Below the pieces are notes generated by a model. That model was not told where the DNA came from, made no database searches, and saw nothing but the letters and a program-made list of their open reading frames with translations. A DNA stretch of 64,000 nt from Shewanella xiamenensis (GTDB lineage: Bacteria > Pseudomonadota > Gammaproteobacteria > Enterobacterales > Shewanellaceae), in contig NZ_BMOP01000004.1 in the NCBI RefSeq assembly GCF_014647135.1, forward strand, positions 61,496 through 125,495, read 5' to 3'. The translations under genes were made by a program, and so were the position numbers. Positions 27,745 through 35,877 of this stretch are shown here, one piece after another. Positions within the stretch are counted from its first letter, which is position 1. Every line of letters starts with the position of its first letter.

Positions 27745-28572
27745 ATGGAAAACCTTGAAGGCTTATTAAAGCAGGCTCCAGATCTGATCATGACCTATGG
27801 AGTGAAGATCTTATTTGCCCTTGTTATCTTTTTTGTCGGTAAATATTTTTCCGGCGTTGCGCAAAAGGTAGTGCGAAAGCTACTCAACAGCCGCAAAGTT
27901 GATCCAACGGTGGTCTCTTTTGTAGCCAACTTATCGTGGGCTGTTGTGTTTGTCTTCACCATTATCGCCACCTTAGGCCAAATTGGTGTGCAAACCGCAT
28001 CTTTAGTCGCGGTTATCGGTGCCGCCGGTTTAGCGATTGGTTTAGCGCTGCAAGGATCATTATCTAACTTTGCTTCAGGCGTGTTAATGGTGTTATTCCG
28101 CCCATGTCGCGTGGGTGACTATATTGAAGCTGCTGGTATTGCAGGCACTGTTGATGAAATCACCATTTTCTCAACTAAATTACGTACACCAGATAATAAG
28201 GTTATCGTTGCGCCCAACTCTTCAATCATGAATGGCACGATCACCAACTACTCTGCCTTAGAAAATCGTCGTATCGATTTAGTCATTGGCGTGTCTTATT
28301 CTGCGGATATTGCCCAGACTAAAAAAGTTTTAACCGAGATTTTAGATAACAACCAATATGTGCTGAAAGAACCGGGTTACACCGTGGGTCTGTCTGAACT
28401 GGCAAATTCTTCAATCAACTTTGTAGTTCGTCCTTGGGTAAAAACGGCGGATTACTGGACAGCTCGTTTCGAGATTTTAGAACAAATCAAAAATGCGCTT
28501 GATGCAGCCAATATTGAAATTCCATTTCCACAAATGGATATTCATGTAAAACAACTGCCCGAGAGCAAATAA
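27745..28572 (+). CDS. Small-conductance mechanosensitive channel, MscS family
   Basis: This is a 275-residue MscS-size channel that relieves turgor on osmotic downshock. Three membrane spans occupy about residues 15-110. The pore helix reads AIGLALQGSLSNFASGVLMVLF, rich in Gly and Ala as in MscS, and is followed by RPCRVGDYIEAAG and the beta domain FSTKLRTPDNKVIVAPNS. A GAGTAA-type ribosome site precedes the ATG. It probably shares a transcript with the OmpA-like gene. Confidence 0.94.
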   Translation: MENLEGLLKQAPDLIMTYGVKILFALVIFFVGKYFSGVAQKVVRKLLNSRKVDPTVVSFVANLSWAVVFVFTIIATLGQIGVQTASLVAVIGAAGLAIGLALQGSLSNFASGVLMVLFRPCRVGDYIEAAGIAGTVDEITIFSTKLRTPDNKVIVAPNSSIMNGTITNYSALENRRIDLVIGVSYSADIAQTKKVLTEILDNNQYVLKEPGYTVGLSELANSSINFVVRPWVKTADYWTARFEILEQIKNALDAANIEIPFPQMDIHVKQLPESK

Positions 28573-28588
28573 TCAGCAGTGATATTAG

Positions 28589-28615
28589 AAGGCCGGTGAA
28601 AACCGGCCTTTTTTA
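28589..28615 (+). terminator. Terminator of the OmpA-like/mscS unit
   Basis: AAGGCCGGT and ACCGGCCTT enclose a GAAA tetraloop and are followed by TTTT. It starts 16 bases after the mscS stop. Confidence 0.93.
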
Positions 28616-28682
28616 TGGTGATAAGTCGGATTTTGGCGTACCTTAACCGAATATGCACACATATCTGAGTAAGAGAGAGAAT

Positions 28683-29273
28683 ATGCCAAAGTATGTTTCA
28701 TTTCTGGCCGCTGGCTGTGTTTTTAGTGTAATGCTGCTCAGCCCTATGGCGATTGCCAGCAATAAAACCCAAGTAATGATGGGTGAAAAGACTGTCACCC
28801 TAGAAGGAAAATTACCTCAACTTGAGCAAATGGCCCCAAGATTTAAAGTCGTTGATGATAAATTCAATCCAATCAACTTAACCGACTTTAAGGGAAAAAC
28901 CATCCTGATTAGTGCAGTGCCTAGCTTGGATACGGGTGTTTGTGCGCTACAAACTAAACGCTTTAATAGCGAGGTCAGCCACTTTTCTGATGATGTCGTC
29001 ATGCTAACCATCAGCACGGATTTACCTTTCGCGCAAAAACGTTTTTGTAAAGTTGAGAATGTCGAAAATATTAAAGTGTTATCAGATTCTGTTTGGCGTG
29101 ATTTTGGCGAGAAGTATGGTCTGTTAATTGAAGATTATGGCTTACTTGCACGGGCGATTTTCATCGTCGATGCCGAAGGTAAACTCAAGTACCAAGAATT
29201 AGTACCCAACATTGCCCAGCATCCAAACTATGATGCCGCGCTAGAGGCGCTAAAAACCATTCAAGCACAGTAA
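28683..29273 (+). CDS. tpx: Thiol peroxidase (Tpx type) with signal peptide
   Basis: This atypical 2-Cys peroxiredoxin reduces lipid and other hydroperoxides. The peroxidatic Cys is in VPSLDTGVCALQTKRF and the resolving Cys in FAQKRFCKVENV, both at Tpx spacing. E. coli Tpx lacks a classic signal peptide, but here KYVSFLAAGCVFSVMLLSPMAIA precedes the domain, indicating export. I place the start at the second Met of the frame (28683), which follows GAGAGA. Confidence 0.9.
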   Translation: MPKYVSFLAAGCVFSVMLLSPMAIASNKTQVMMGEKTVTLEGKLPQLEQMAPRFKVVDDKFNPINLTDFKGKTILISAVPSLDTGVCALQTKRFNSEVSHFSDDVVMLTISTDLPFAQKRFCKVENVENIKVLSDSVWRDFGEKYGLLIEDYGLLARAIFIVDAEGKLKYQELVPNIAQHPNYDAALEALKTIQAQ

Positions 29274-29280
29274 TAAGCAT

Positions 29281-29309
29281 AAAAATAGGGCATTTAATGC
29301 CCTATTTTT
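29281..29309. terminator. Two-way terminator between tpx and the TRIC gene
   Basis: AAAAATAGGGCAT and its exact inverse form a 13-base stem with a three-base centre. It abuts both convergent stops, so A and T tails serve both strands. Confidence 0.9.
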
Positions 29310-29310
29310 A

Positions 29311-29952
29311 TTAGTGCGTATGTTGGTCGCCGTTGGCTTGATAGTCGAAGGTAGGCATAGACCAATGATAGCGTAATGCTAACATCCGCCAGCTAAATCC
29401 AAAACTTAAGCAAATTAATAGATTAATCCACTCAGCCAATTGATAGGCGTTTAGCGTGATATATAACCCCGCCGTAAAGAGTGAGATTACTGCATAGAGC
29501 TCTTTCTTAAAAATCAAAGGCACTTGATTACAAAGAATATCGCGAATAACACCACCAAAAACACCGGTAACCAATCCCATAACGACCGCAATAGTTGGAC
29601 TAAAACCAAGCATCAGGGTCTTTTGCGCGCCAACAATTGAGAACACAGCTAAGCCTAAGGCATCGATTGCCAAAAACAGCTTAGACAAATAACGCATAAC
29701 TGGCGCAATCGCGACAGTTAACAAAGATGCAAATGCAATCGCAATTAGATAGTGGACATTCTCGACCCAAATCAAAGGGTAATTTCCAAGTAACATATCT
29801 CGTAAGGTGCCGCCACCAATAGCGGTAGCACAACCGATAATGACTACGCCGAATAAATCCATCTGCTTACGGCCAGCGGCTAATGCCCCAGTCATGGCCT
29901 CAGCCAAAATCCCAATCAGCCATAATAATCCGATAAATTGCGCTTCTTGCAT
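29311..29952 (-). CDS. Trimeric intracellular cation channel family protein (UPF0126)
   Basis: This 213-residue membrane protein has an internal repeat of two similar halves. Each half has a Gly-rich motif, GGGTLRDMLLGNYPLIW at about 46-62 and FGGVIRDILCNQVPLIF at about 132-148. About seven hydrophobic spans are visible. Bacterial members related to YicG are structural relatives of the TRIC K+ channels; the native role in bacteria is not settled. Confidence 0.9.
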   Translation of the reverse strand: MQEAQFIGLLWLIGILAEAMTGALAAGRKQMDLFGVVIIGCATAIGGGTLRDMLLGNYPLIWVENVHYLIAIAFASLLTVAIAPVMRYLSKLFLAIDALGLAVFSIVGAQKTLMLGFSPTIAVVMGLVTGVFGGVIRDILCNQVPLIFKKELYAVISLFTAGLYITLNAYQLAEWINLLICLSFGFSWRMLALRYHWSMPTFDYQANGDQHTH

Positions 29953-30263
29953 TTAAACTACTTATTACCCATACATAAAAAACGGATTTTGCCTGATAAT
30001 CCACGGGCTGGATAATGAGATTATTTAAATTTTGTCATTAGAATATTTAATCTATTGATACCATTTATGCATTAGTCATTTCTAACTTTCAATATCACGC
30101 TACGCCACACTCCTTAAATAACAATAAATTAACTAACAGACAGTTGCCAGCCGCATTCAATTAAGCTTATTTTTTGATAAGTTTTAATAAAGCATAATCA
30201 ATTAAACTTTGAAATTTTGTAGAAAACTCAACATCACGTCATTCAAGCCTAAATTTTGGCCAA
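29953..30263. other. AT-rich gap upstream of the TRIC gene
   Basis: About 310 bases without a supported gene. It probably holds the minus-strand promoter of the TRIC gene. I saw no repeat or folded structure of note. Confidence 0.5.
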
Positions 30264-30291
30264 AAAAAAGCGGCCTAATAGCCGCTTTTTT
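30264..30291 (-). terminator. Terminator of the DUF4136 gene
   Basis: AAAAAGCGGC and GCCGCTTTTT form a 10-base stem with a six-base loop, flanked by further A and T, 15 bases past the minus-strand stop. Confidence 0.9.
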
Positions 30292-30305
30292 AGACTAAAA
30301 GTAAA

Positions 30306-30866
30306 TTATTTGTTTTCAGGTTTCGGAGGATAATTCGCCATGACACTTCCAACGGCATCATTGATGAGCTGGACTCTTTCAGAAGGAGTATTTTTATCAC
30401 GAATGGTGTCAGCCACCGAACCACGCCATATTAACTTAGCGGTTTTATTATCAACTAAATCAATGATCAACGTACCAACTTCGTATTCTCTCACCGTGGT
30501 TTGAGTTTGCATGTTGCCACCCCATCCCCAACCAGGACCATAATAAGGGTTATAGCCAAAGTTGGTATTGAAAGTATCTACATTAATCTTTTTGTCGATT
30601 TTAGTCAGATAGTTAACTAGGACATCAGCGTCTTTTGCATCGACTAACGTCATGCCCTTAGCAGAAAGTTGTGCATTAACTGCATCACGCACTCGCTGAT
30701 CCATCAGACCATCGAGATGATAACCTGAAGCATCAGTCTTTTGTGCTACCCAAGCATAGGTTTTGTATTGAGAGAAATTGGCACTGGGATCATAGTCCCA
30801 ACCAGACTTAAGAGAACTACAAGCACTCAAGGCCAGCACTGCTAACCCTACGATAAAATTTTTCAT
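30306..30866 (-). CDS. DUF4136 lipoprotein
   Basis: From the ATG at 30866 the protein begins MKNFIVGLAVLALSACSSLK, a lipoprotein signal with lipobox LSAC. The body (DPSANFSQYKTYAWV, ADVLVNYLTKID, VGTLIIDLVDNKTAKLIWRG) matches DUF4136. A stretch of Asn, Pro, Tyr and Gly (NPYYGPGWGWGG) lies mid-protein. The frame extends 22 codons upstream without a signal-like start. Function unknown; probably at the outer membrane. Confidence 0.88.
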   Translation of the reverse strand: MKNFIVGLAVLALSACSSLKSGWDYDPSANFSQYKTYAWVAQKTDASGYHLDGLMDQRVRDAVNAQLSAKGMTLVDAKDADVLVNYLTKIDKKINVDTFNTNFGYNPYYGPGWGWGGNMQTQTTVREYEVGTLIIDLVDNKTAKLIWRGSVADTIRDKNTPSERVQLINDAVGSVMANYPPKPENK

Positions 30867-30980
30867 GGTGATTTCCTTGGATTTCGTAAAGAACACAAAT
30901 GAGCCGATAAATAAATTTAGCTTACAGAGCAATGGCCGATTCTACAACTCAATATAATGAAAAGCAGAGCGTTATTCAGC

Positions 30981-31030
30981 TTGACTTCAGCAATCGCTTT
31001 AAATGATAATGATTATCACTTAAAGCGATT
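30981..31030 (+). promoter_or_regulatory. Promoter with a perfect Fur box inside a 39-base palindrome
   Basis: TGATAAT-G-ATTATCA at 31004-31018 is an exact 7-1-7 Fur motif. It sits in the centre of a wider inverted repeat: AATCGCTTTAA (30992-31002) matches TTAAAGCGATT (31020-31030) exactly, giving 39 bases with only one mismatched pair. TTGACT at 30981 and GATAAT at 31005, 18 bases apart, form a plausible promoter whose -10 lies in the Fur box. Iron-bound Fur would block it. The gene 14 bases downstream is a small membrane protein. Confidence 0.8.
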
Positions 31031-31044
31031 AAGGGATAAATAAC

Positions 31045-31359
31045 ATGTACTGGTTCATTAGCGCATTGATTGTTGCATCAGCAATTTTCTGGCTAGCGCC
31101 ACAAAAAGCCTCAATCGACACCAATAACAATAAACTCACGCCTCATCTCCCGATGATGTTATTGTTTTTGCCTTTGATTGTAATGAGTTGGCTGATATTC
31201 GAAGCTGTATCAAATGGTGCAGACTACACCACAATTGCCGCATTTGGTTTTGTTGCCACAGCCTGTTTAATTGCACTTCCCAAATTACATCGTTTTATTA
31301 TGCCCTGCGCCCTACTCACCGCATTGGCATTAATCGCTATGGTTTTGCAACATCTATAA
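31045..31359 (+). CDS. Small membrane protein, probably Fur-regulated
   Basis: I do not recognise this 104-residue protein. About four hydrophobic segments fill it (YWFISALIVASAIFWLAP, LPMMLLFLPLIVMSWLIF, TTIAAFGFVATACLIALP, ALLTALALIAMVL). It has no cysteine pairs or metal-binding clusters that I can see apart from scattered His. AAGGGA precedes the ATG and the Fur-box promoter lies just upstream, so a role in iron limitation is inferred from regulation alone. Confidence 0.78.
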   Translation: MYWFISALIVASAIFWLAPQKASIDTNNNKLTPHLPMMLLFLPLIVMSWLIFEAVSNGADYTTIAAFGFVATACLIALPKLHRFIMPCALLTALALIAMVLQHL

Positions 31360-31410
31360 ATTCCATTTGAAAACATGCTACTTCCCTGCAAAGAGCTAGC
31401 ATTTACCTTC

Positions 31411-31444
31411 GGCCACTTTCAGTCTCTGTCTGTGGCCTTTTTTT
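31411..31444 (+). terminator. Terminator of the Fur-box gene
   Basis: GGCCAC and GTGGCC form a six-base stem around a 15-base loop, followed by seven T. Confidence 0.75.
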
Positions 31445-31521
31445 ACCTCTACTTTTTACCTCCACGAAGCATAATGAATTTGATAGACTTAAGCAGTTTA
31501 CATTCAGATAAAAGATGACTT

Positions 31522-31851
31522 ATGAGAGTAGATCCCAACGTTTCCTTAGTATACAGCACTGATAAAGGTCGCATTACTGCCGAACCAGAAGCAAAAGCAC
31601 TCCCCGCATCCGATGGCATTGTGCGTATCCACAGAGACAGCAAAGGCCGTAAAGGTAAAGGTGTCTCGGTCATTTCAGGCCTAGGGCTTGACGATGCTGG
31701 CTTAAAAGCACTAGCACAAACACTTAAAAAACAATGTGGTTGTGGTGGGACGGTTAAAGATTTCACGATCGAAGTGCAAACCGATAACCGTGAACTACTC
31801 AAACAGTTGCTTGAAAAACAAAACTATAAAGTCAAATTAGCCGGCGGTTGA
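31522..31851 (+). CDS. yciH: SUI1/eIF1-like translation factor (YciH)
   Basis: This 109-residue protein has the SUI1 fold. VRIHRDSKGRKGKGVSVISGL and LKKQCGCGGTVKDFTIEVQ are the core motifs, the second including the conserved CGCGGT. Bacterial YciH proteins influence start-codon choice in vitro; their cell role is not settled. It precedes yqgE by 68 bases. Confidence 0.93.
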   Translation: MRVDPNVSLVYSTDKGRITAEPEAKALPASDGIVRIHRDSKGRKGKGVSVISGLGLDDAGLKALAQTLKKQCGCGGTVKDFTIEVQTDNRELLKQLLEKQNYKVKLAGG

Positions 31852-31919
31852 TACGCCACGATCCTAAGTAGCTGGATTTTATCTATCGATCAATGCATGT
31901 GGGCTGAACGGAGCATTTA

Positions 31920-32483
31920 ATGGAGAGTTTGCAGAACCATTTTTTAATCGCCATGCCATCACTCGATGACACTTTTTTTGAGCGCACCGTCATCTATTTA
32001 TGTGAGCACGATGAAAAAGGCGCCATGGGACTAGTGATTAATAAACCGCTGGGCATTGAAGTTAACTCCTTGCTCGAGCAGATGGATCTCCCAACAGAGC
32101 AAGTGTCTGCCGATTTTGCAATGGGATCGCAAGTCTTAATGGGCGGGCCAGTTTCCCAAGATAGAGGTTTTGTACTACATACTTCCCAACCCTATTGGGC
32201 CAATAGTACGGAATTAGGCTCGGGACTGATGCTTACCACATCTCGAGACGTATTAACCGCTATAGGCAGTAAGCGCTCACCAGATAAGTTTCTCGTAGCA
32301 TTAGGTTATGCTGGCTGGAGTAAAAATCAGTTAGAGCAAGAGCTTGCCGATAACTCTTGGCTTACGATCCCCGCTGATCACACCTTACTCTTTGAAGTAA
32401 ACCACGAAGATAGATGGCAACAAGCTAGCCGTTCACTGGGATTTGAGGCTTGGCAACTTTCAACACAGGCAGGCCACGCTTAA
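31920..32483 (+). CDS. yqgE: YqgE/AlgH family protein (UPF0301)
   Basis: This 187-residue protein has the family landmarks [38 protein letters not shown] near the start, followed by GGPV and [20 protein letters not shown]. Related AlgH was linked to alginate control in Pseudomonas, but the biochemical role is unknown. The gene pair yqgE-yqgF is conserved, here 29 bases apart. Confidence 0.95.
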   Translation: MESLQNHFLIAMPSLDDTFFERTVIYLCEHDEKGAMGLVINKPLGIEVNSLLEQMDLPTEQVSADFAMGSQVLMGGPVSQDRGFVLHTSQPYWANSTELGSGLMLTTSRDVLTAIGSKRSPDKFLVALGYAGWSKNQLEQELADNSWLTIPADHTLLFEVNHEDRWQQASRSLGFEAWQLSTQAGHA

Positions 32484-32512
32484 TCTCACTTTATTTAACG
32501 AGTTAATATCAG

Positions 32513-32938
32513 ATGAATACTAAAACCGTGTTAGGTTTTGATTTTGGGACAAAAAGCATCGGCGTTGCCGTAGGGCAACAAATTACCTCCAGCGCAACAC
32601 CACTTTTATCTCTTAAGGCCGTTGATGGCATTCCAAATTGGGATGAAATAGCCAAACTCATCCAAGAATGGCAACCCGATTTAGTCGTCGTGGGTTTACC
32701 GCTCAACATGGATGGCACAGAACAAGAAATGACCCACAGAGCAAGAAAATTTGCCAACCGACTAAACGCTAAGTTTGGGGTCAAAATTGTCACTCAGGAT
32801 GAAAGACTCACTACCACAGATGCAAAAGCTAGGCTATTTGAACTCGGCGGCTTCAAAGCCCTCACCAAAGGTCAAGTTGATGCTGTGTCAGCCGTATTGA
32901 TTGTCGAAAGCTATTTTGAAAATCATTTCGGCGAATAA
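32513..32938 (+). CDS. yqgF: Putative pre-16S rRNA nuclease / RuvX-like resolvase YqgF
   Basis: This 141-residue RNase H-fold protein has the acidic active-site motif [15 protein letters not shown] near residue 8. [16 protein letters not shown] and the C-terminal [17 protein letters not shown] (conserved Asp) complete the site. E. coli YqgF processes the 5' end of 16S rRNA; RuvX in related bacteria resolves Holliday junctions. It is followed by a strong terminator. Confidence 0.95.
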   Translation: MNTKTVLGFDFGTKSIGVAVGQQITSSATPLLSLKAVDGIPNWDEIAKLIQEWQPDLVVVGLPLNMDGTEQEMTHRARKFANRLNAKFGVKIVTQDERLTTTDAKARLFELGGFKALTKGQVDAVSAVLIVESYFENHFGE

Positions 32939-32951
32939 TAAGCAATAAAAC

Positions 32952-32979
32952 AAAAGGATAGCCTGAGCTATCCTTTTTT
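32952..32979. terminator. Terminator between yqgF and hemH
   Basis: AAAAGGATAGC and GCTATCCTTTT form an 11-base stem with loop CTGA, then TTT. It lies between convergent genes and may serve both. Confidence 0.9.
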
Positions 32980-32998
32980 ATCTCAACTGTTATAAAGC

Positions 32999-34012
32999 TT
33001 ACAGATAGGGTTTAACCAAGCTCGCCATCATGCTGATATGGTCATCATTATCATTTAGCGCTGGAATATAACGGAACTTCTCCCCCCCAGCATGAGTAAA
33101 GATATGGCCATTTTCGCCCACGATCTCTTCTAACGTCTCTAAACAATCGGCACTAAATGCTGGACACACAATCGCAACATCACGCACACCTTGACTCGGC
33201 AGAGCCGCCATCGTCGCATCCGTATAAGGCTGTAACCACTTAGCTTTACCAAAACGTGACTGGAATGTAATCGCAAATTCATCTTTGGCCAAACCCAATT
33301 GCTCAGCCACAAGACGAGTGGTCTTCATGCAAAAACAATAATAGGGGTCACCCAGATGAAGATTACGCTCAGGCATACCATGGTAAGACAGCACTAACTT
33401 TTGTGGCTTGCCATGTTTGTCAAAATCGGCACGAATCGAATTGACTAATGCAGCAATAAACTCAGGGTTATCGTGATAAGTATGAATAAAATGCAGCGAG
33501 GGCAAATAGCGCCATTGACAAAGTTCCTTGGCAATAGCGTCAAAAGCGGAACCCGTTGTCGGCGCAGCATATTGGGGATATAAGGGTAAAACAACTATCT
33601 TATCAATCCCTTGCTTATGCATATCCTTTAACGTGTTTGCCACTGAAGGGTTTCCATAGCGCATAGCTAAGTGAACCGACACTGGATAACCATCGGCGGT
33701 TAATTTATCGGACAATTTAGCCGTTTGCCGCAAACTGATATCCATCAGTGGCGACCCAGCTTCTGTCCACACCTTTTGATAAAGTGCCGCGGACTTTGCT
33801 GGGCGAACGCGCAGCACTATGCCATGTAAAATCAGCATCCAGAGGAGTTTTGGAATTTCTACCACCCGAGGGTCGGATAAAAACTCTGCAAGGTAACGCC
33901 TTACGGCCGATGCCGTTGGCGCATCTGGCGTGCCAAGGTTAAGTAACAACACACCCACTTTGCCACGCGTTGCGTGGCCCATCTCTTTTGATAATCCTGA
34001 AAACCTAGCCAA
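32999..34012 (-). CDS. hemH: Ferrochelatase
   Basis: Ferrochelatase inserts Fe2+ into protoporphyrin IX, the last step of heme synthesis. KVGVLLLNLGTPDAPTASAV opens the domain; LSYHGMPERN holds the metal-binding His, and CPAFSADCLETLEEI the conserved Glu region. The length of 337 is normal for proteobacteria. The frame opens with MARFSGLSKEMGHATRG; the Met at residue 11 is an alternative start. Confidence 0.95.
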   Translation of the reverse strand: MARFSGLSKEMGHATRGKVGVLLLNLGTPDAPTASAVRRYLAEFLSDPRVVEIPKLLWMLILHGIVLRVRPAKSAALYQKVWTEAGSPLMDISLRQTAKLSDKLTADGYPVSVHLAMRYGNPSVANTLKDMHKQGIDKIVVLPLYPQYAAPTTGSAFDAIAKELCQWRYLPSLHFIHTYHDNPEFIAALVNSIRADFDKHGKPQKLVLSYHGMPERNLHLGDPYYCFCMKTTRLVAEQLGLAKDEFAITFQSRFGKAKWLQPYTDATMAALPSQGVRDVAIVCPAFSADCLETLEEIVGENGHIFTHAGGEKFRYIPALNDNDDHISMMASLVKPYL

Positions 34013-34050
34013 AGTAGCCTCTTAAAATTTGTAAATGAATAAATTGGGCA

Positions 34051-34584
34051 TTAAAGCACGGATTCTATTGCCTGCTTAAGCTCGGCACTATCGGGTTTAA
34101 CCTTAGAATTAAATTGCTGCACAGTATTGCCATCGCCACTCACTACATATTTGTAGAAATTCCACTTGGGTGAGCCAGCTTTATCGCCTAAGTATTTGAA
34201 TACACTGTTAGCATCACTACCTCGGACGGGAGACGTCGCGAGCATGGTGAAGGTGACACCATAGTTGATGTAGCACACCTTAGCCGTGTCTTTTTCATCA
34301 TTCTCCTCTTGGAAAAAATCATCCGAAGGGAAACCAATTACCACTAACCCTTTATCTTTATATTGTTGATAGAGTGCTTCTAAGGCTTTAAATTGCGGCG
34401 TATAACCACAATTACTGGCGGTATTGACCAGCAGCACAGGCTTACCCTGAGTGAGCTCACATAAGTTAACGCTCTGTTCTGAGTGCAATTTACGCACTTC
34501 AACATCAAGGTAGCTTGGGCATGTTGCCGCCAAAGCGCTGGTGCTCATCGAGCTAGTCAAGATAAATAGCGGGAGTTTCATCAT
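34051..34584 (-). CDS. Glutathione peroxidase family protein, exported
   Basis: The thioredoxin-fold core carries LLVNTASNCGYTPQFKALEAL with the peroxidatic Cys. The later Gpx motif WNFYKYVVSGDGN holds the Trp. The usual FPCNQF is FPSDDF here, so the second cysteine at that place is missing, though another (AKVCYINYG) is present. A signal peptide (MKLPLFILTSSMSTSALAA) implies a periplasmic enzyme. AAGGA four bases upstream supports the start at 34584. It lies 38 bases from hemH on the same strand. Confidence 0.88.
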   Translation of the reverse strand: MMKLPLFILTSSMSTSALAATCPSYLDVEVRKLHSEQSVNLCELTQGKPVLLVNTASNCGYTPQFKALEALYQQYKDKGLVVIGFPSDDFFQEENDEKDTAKVCYINYGVTFTMLATSPVRGSDANSVFKYLGDKAGSPKWNFYKYVVSGDGNTVQQFNSKVKPDSAELKQAIESVL

Positions 34585-34708
34585 AATGTCCTTCTTATTC
34601 AATGATCCAAGATAGGCGAACTTATTCTTATTACGTCACTTGCTACGGTAAAGATCATATTGAATAAAAAAATAAAAGCTACAAGGAGTTATCGATTGCT
34701 TTAGCTGA

Positions 34709-34736
34709 TAAAAAAGCAGCTCAATCGAGCTGCTTT
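34709..34736 (-). terminator. Terminator of pilT-pilU operon
   Basis: AAAGCAGCTC and GAGCTGCTTT form a 10-base stem with loop AATC; on the minus strand TTTTTT follows. It is 19 bases past the pilU stop. Confidence 0.88.
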
Positions 34737-34755
34737 AACACACGACAAAATAGGA

Positions 34756-35871
34756 TTAATCCATATCCAAGGTCACGCCTTCCATAAAGCTCGAACTGGC
34801 GGGTTCTTTATTTTGCAATTTAATCATTAACCGCAAGTCGTTGGGTGAGTCAGCATGGTGAAGCGCGTCGGCATAACTGATCTCCCCATCGACATAGAGC
34901 TGTAACAGTGCTTGGTCAAAGGTCTGCATGCCCTGCTCATTCGATTTGGCCATGGTTTCTTTGAGCAAATGCAGCTCGTTTTTAGCAATCAAACTCGCGA
35001 CACGTGGCGTATTGATCAAGACTTCAATCGCCGCCCGGCGCCCTGTGCCATCAACTTTAGCCACCAGCTGCTGCGCCACAATACCGCGCAGGTTGAGTGA
35101 CAAATCGAATAATAGCTGTTGATGTTTACTCTCTGGCACTAAGTGCATAATCCGGTCTAATGCTTGGTTAGCATTGTTAGCATGCAGTGTCGCCATACAC
35201 AGATGGCCCGTTTCAGCAAAGGAGAGCGCAAACTCCATGGTTTCTTGGGTTCGAATTTCACCGATAAGGATCACATCAGGCGCCTGACGCAACGAGCTTT
35301 TCAGCGCCGCATCAAAGGACTCTGTATCTATGCCCACTTCACGTTGAGTAATGATACTTTTGCGATGATCGTGAACAAATTCCACAGGGTCTTCAATCGT
35401 CAAGATATGCCCGCGGGCATGGGCATTGCGGTAACCGACTAATGCAGCTAAGGAAGTCGATTTACCGGTCCCTGTCCCCCCCACCATGATGATAAGTCCA
35501 CGCTTACTCATCACCAGATCTTTTAAAATCGGTGGCAGTTTTAAATCATCCACTTCAGGGATTTTGGTCTCAATCCGGCGCATAACACAACCCGGAGACT
35601 CACGCTGCCAGAATGCGCTGACGCGAAAACGACCCAACTCCTTAACCGCAAAAGCAAAGTTACACTCGCGAGTCGTGTGAAATTCCTTCTTTTGCGCCTC
35701 CGTCATCACGGACTCGACAAAATCCAAAGACTGCGCGGGCGTGAAGGCACTCTCGGCTAACGGGCGTAACTCACCATCGATTTTGGCGCTCGGCGGAAAC
35801 CCTGCGGTAATAAACAAGTCCGAGGCTTTACGCTCCACCATGACTTTTAAAAACGGACGGACATCCATCAT
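34756..35871 (-). CDS. pilU: Type IV pilus retraction ATPase PilU
   Basis: PilU is a PilT paralogue that assists forceful pilus retraction. Walker A is GGTGTGKST at about residue 130, followed by the Asp box (LTIEDPVEFVHDH), Walker B (APDVILIGEIRTQET) and His box (TGHLCMATLHANN). The C-terminus (SSSFMEGVTLDMD) is acidic, unlike PilT. It follows pilT after six bases. Confidence 0.95.
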   Translation of the reverse strand: MMDVRPFLKVMVERKASDLFITAGFPPSAKIDGELRPLAESAFTPAQSLDFVESVMTEAQKKEFHTTRECNFAFAVKELGRFRVSAFWQRESPGCVMRRIETKIPEVDDLKLPPILKDLVMSKRGLIIMVGGTGTGKSTSLAALVGYRNAHARGHILTIEDPVEFVHDHRKSIITQREVGIDTESFDAALKSSLRQAPDVILIGEIRTQETMEFALSFAETGHLCMATLHANNANQALDRIMHLVPESKHQQLLFDLSLNLRGIVAQQLVAKVDGTGRRAAIEVLINTPRVASLIAKNELHLLKETMAKSNEQGMQTFDQALLQLYVDGEISYADALHHADSPNDLRLMIKLQNKEPASSSFMEGVTLDMD

Positions 35872-35877
35872 AAATCC

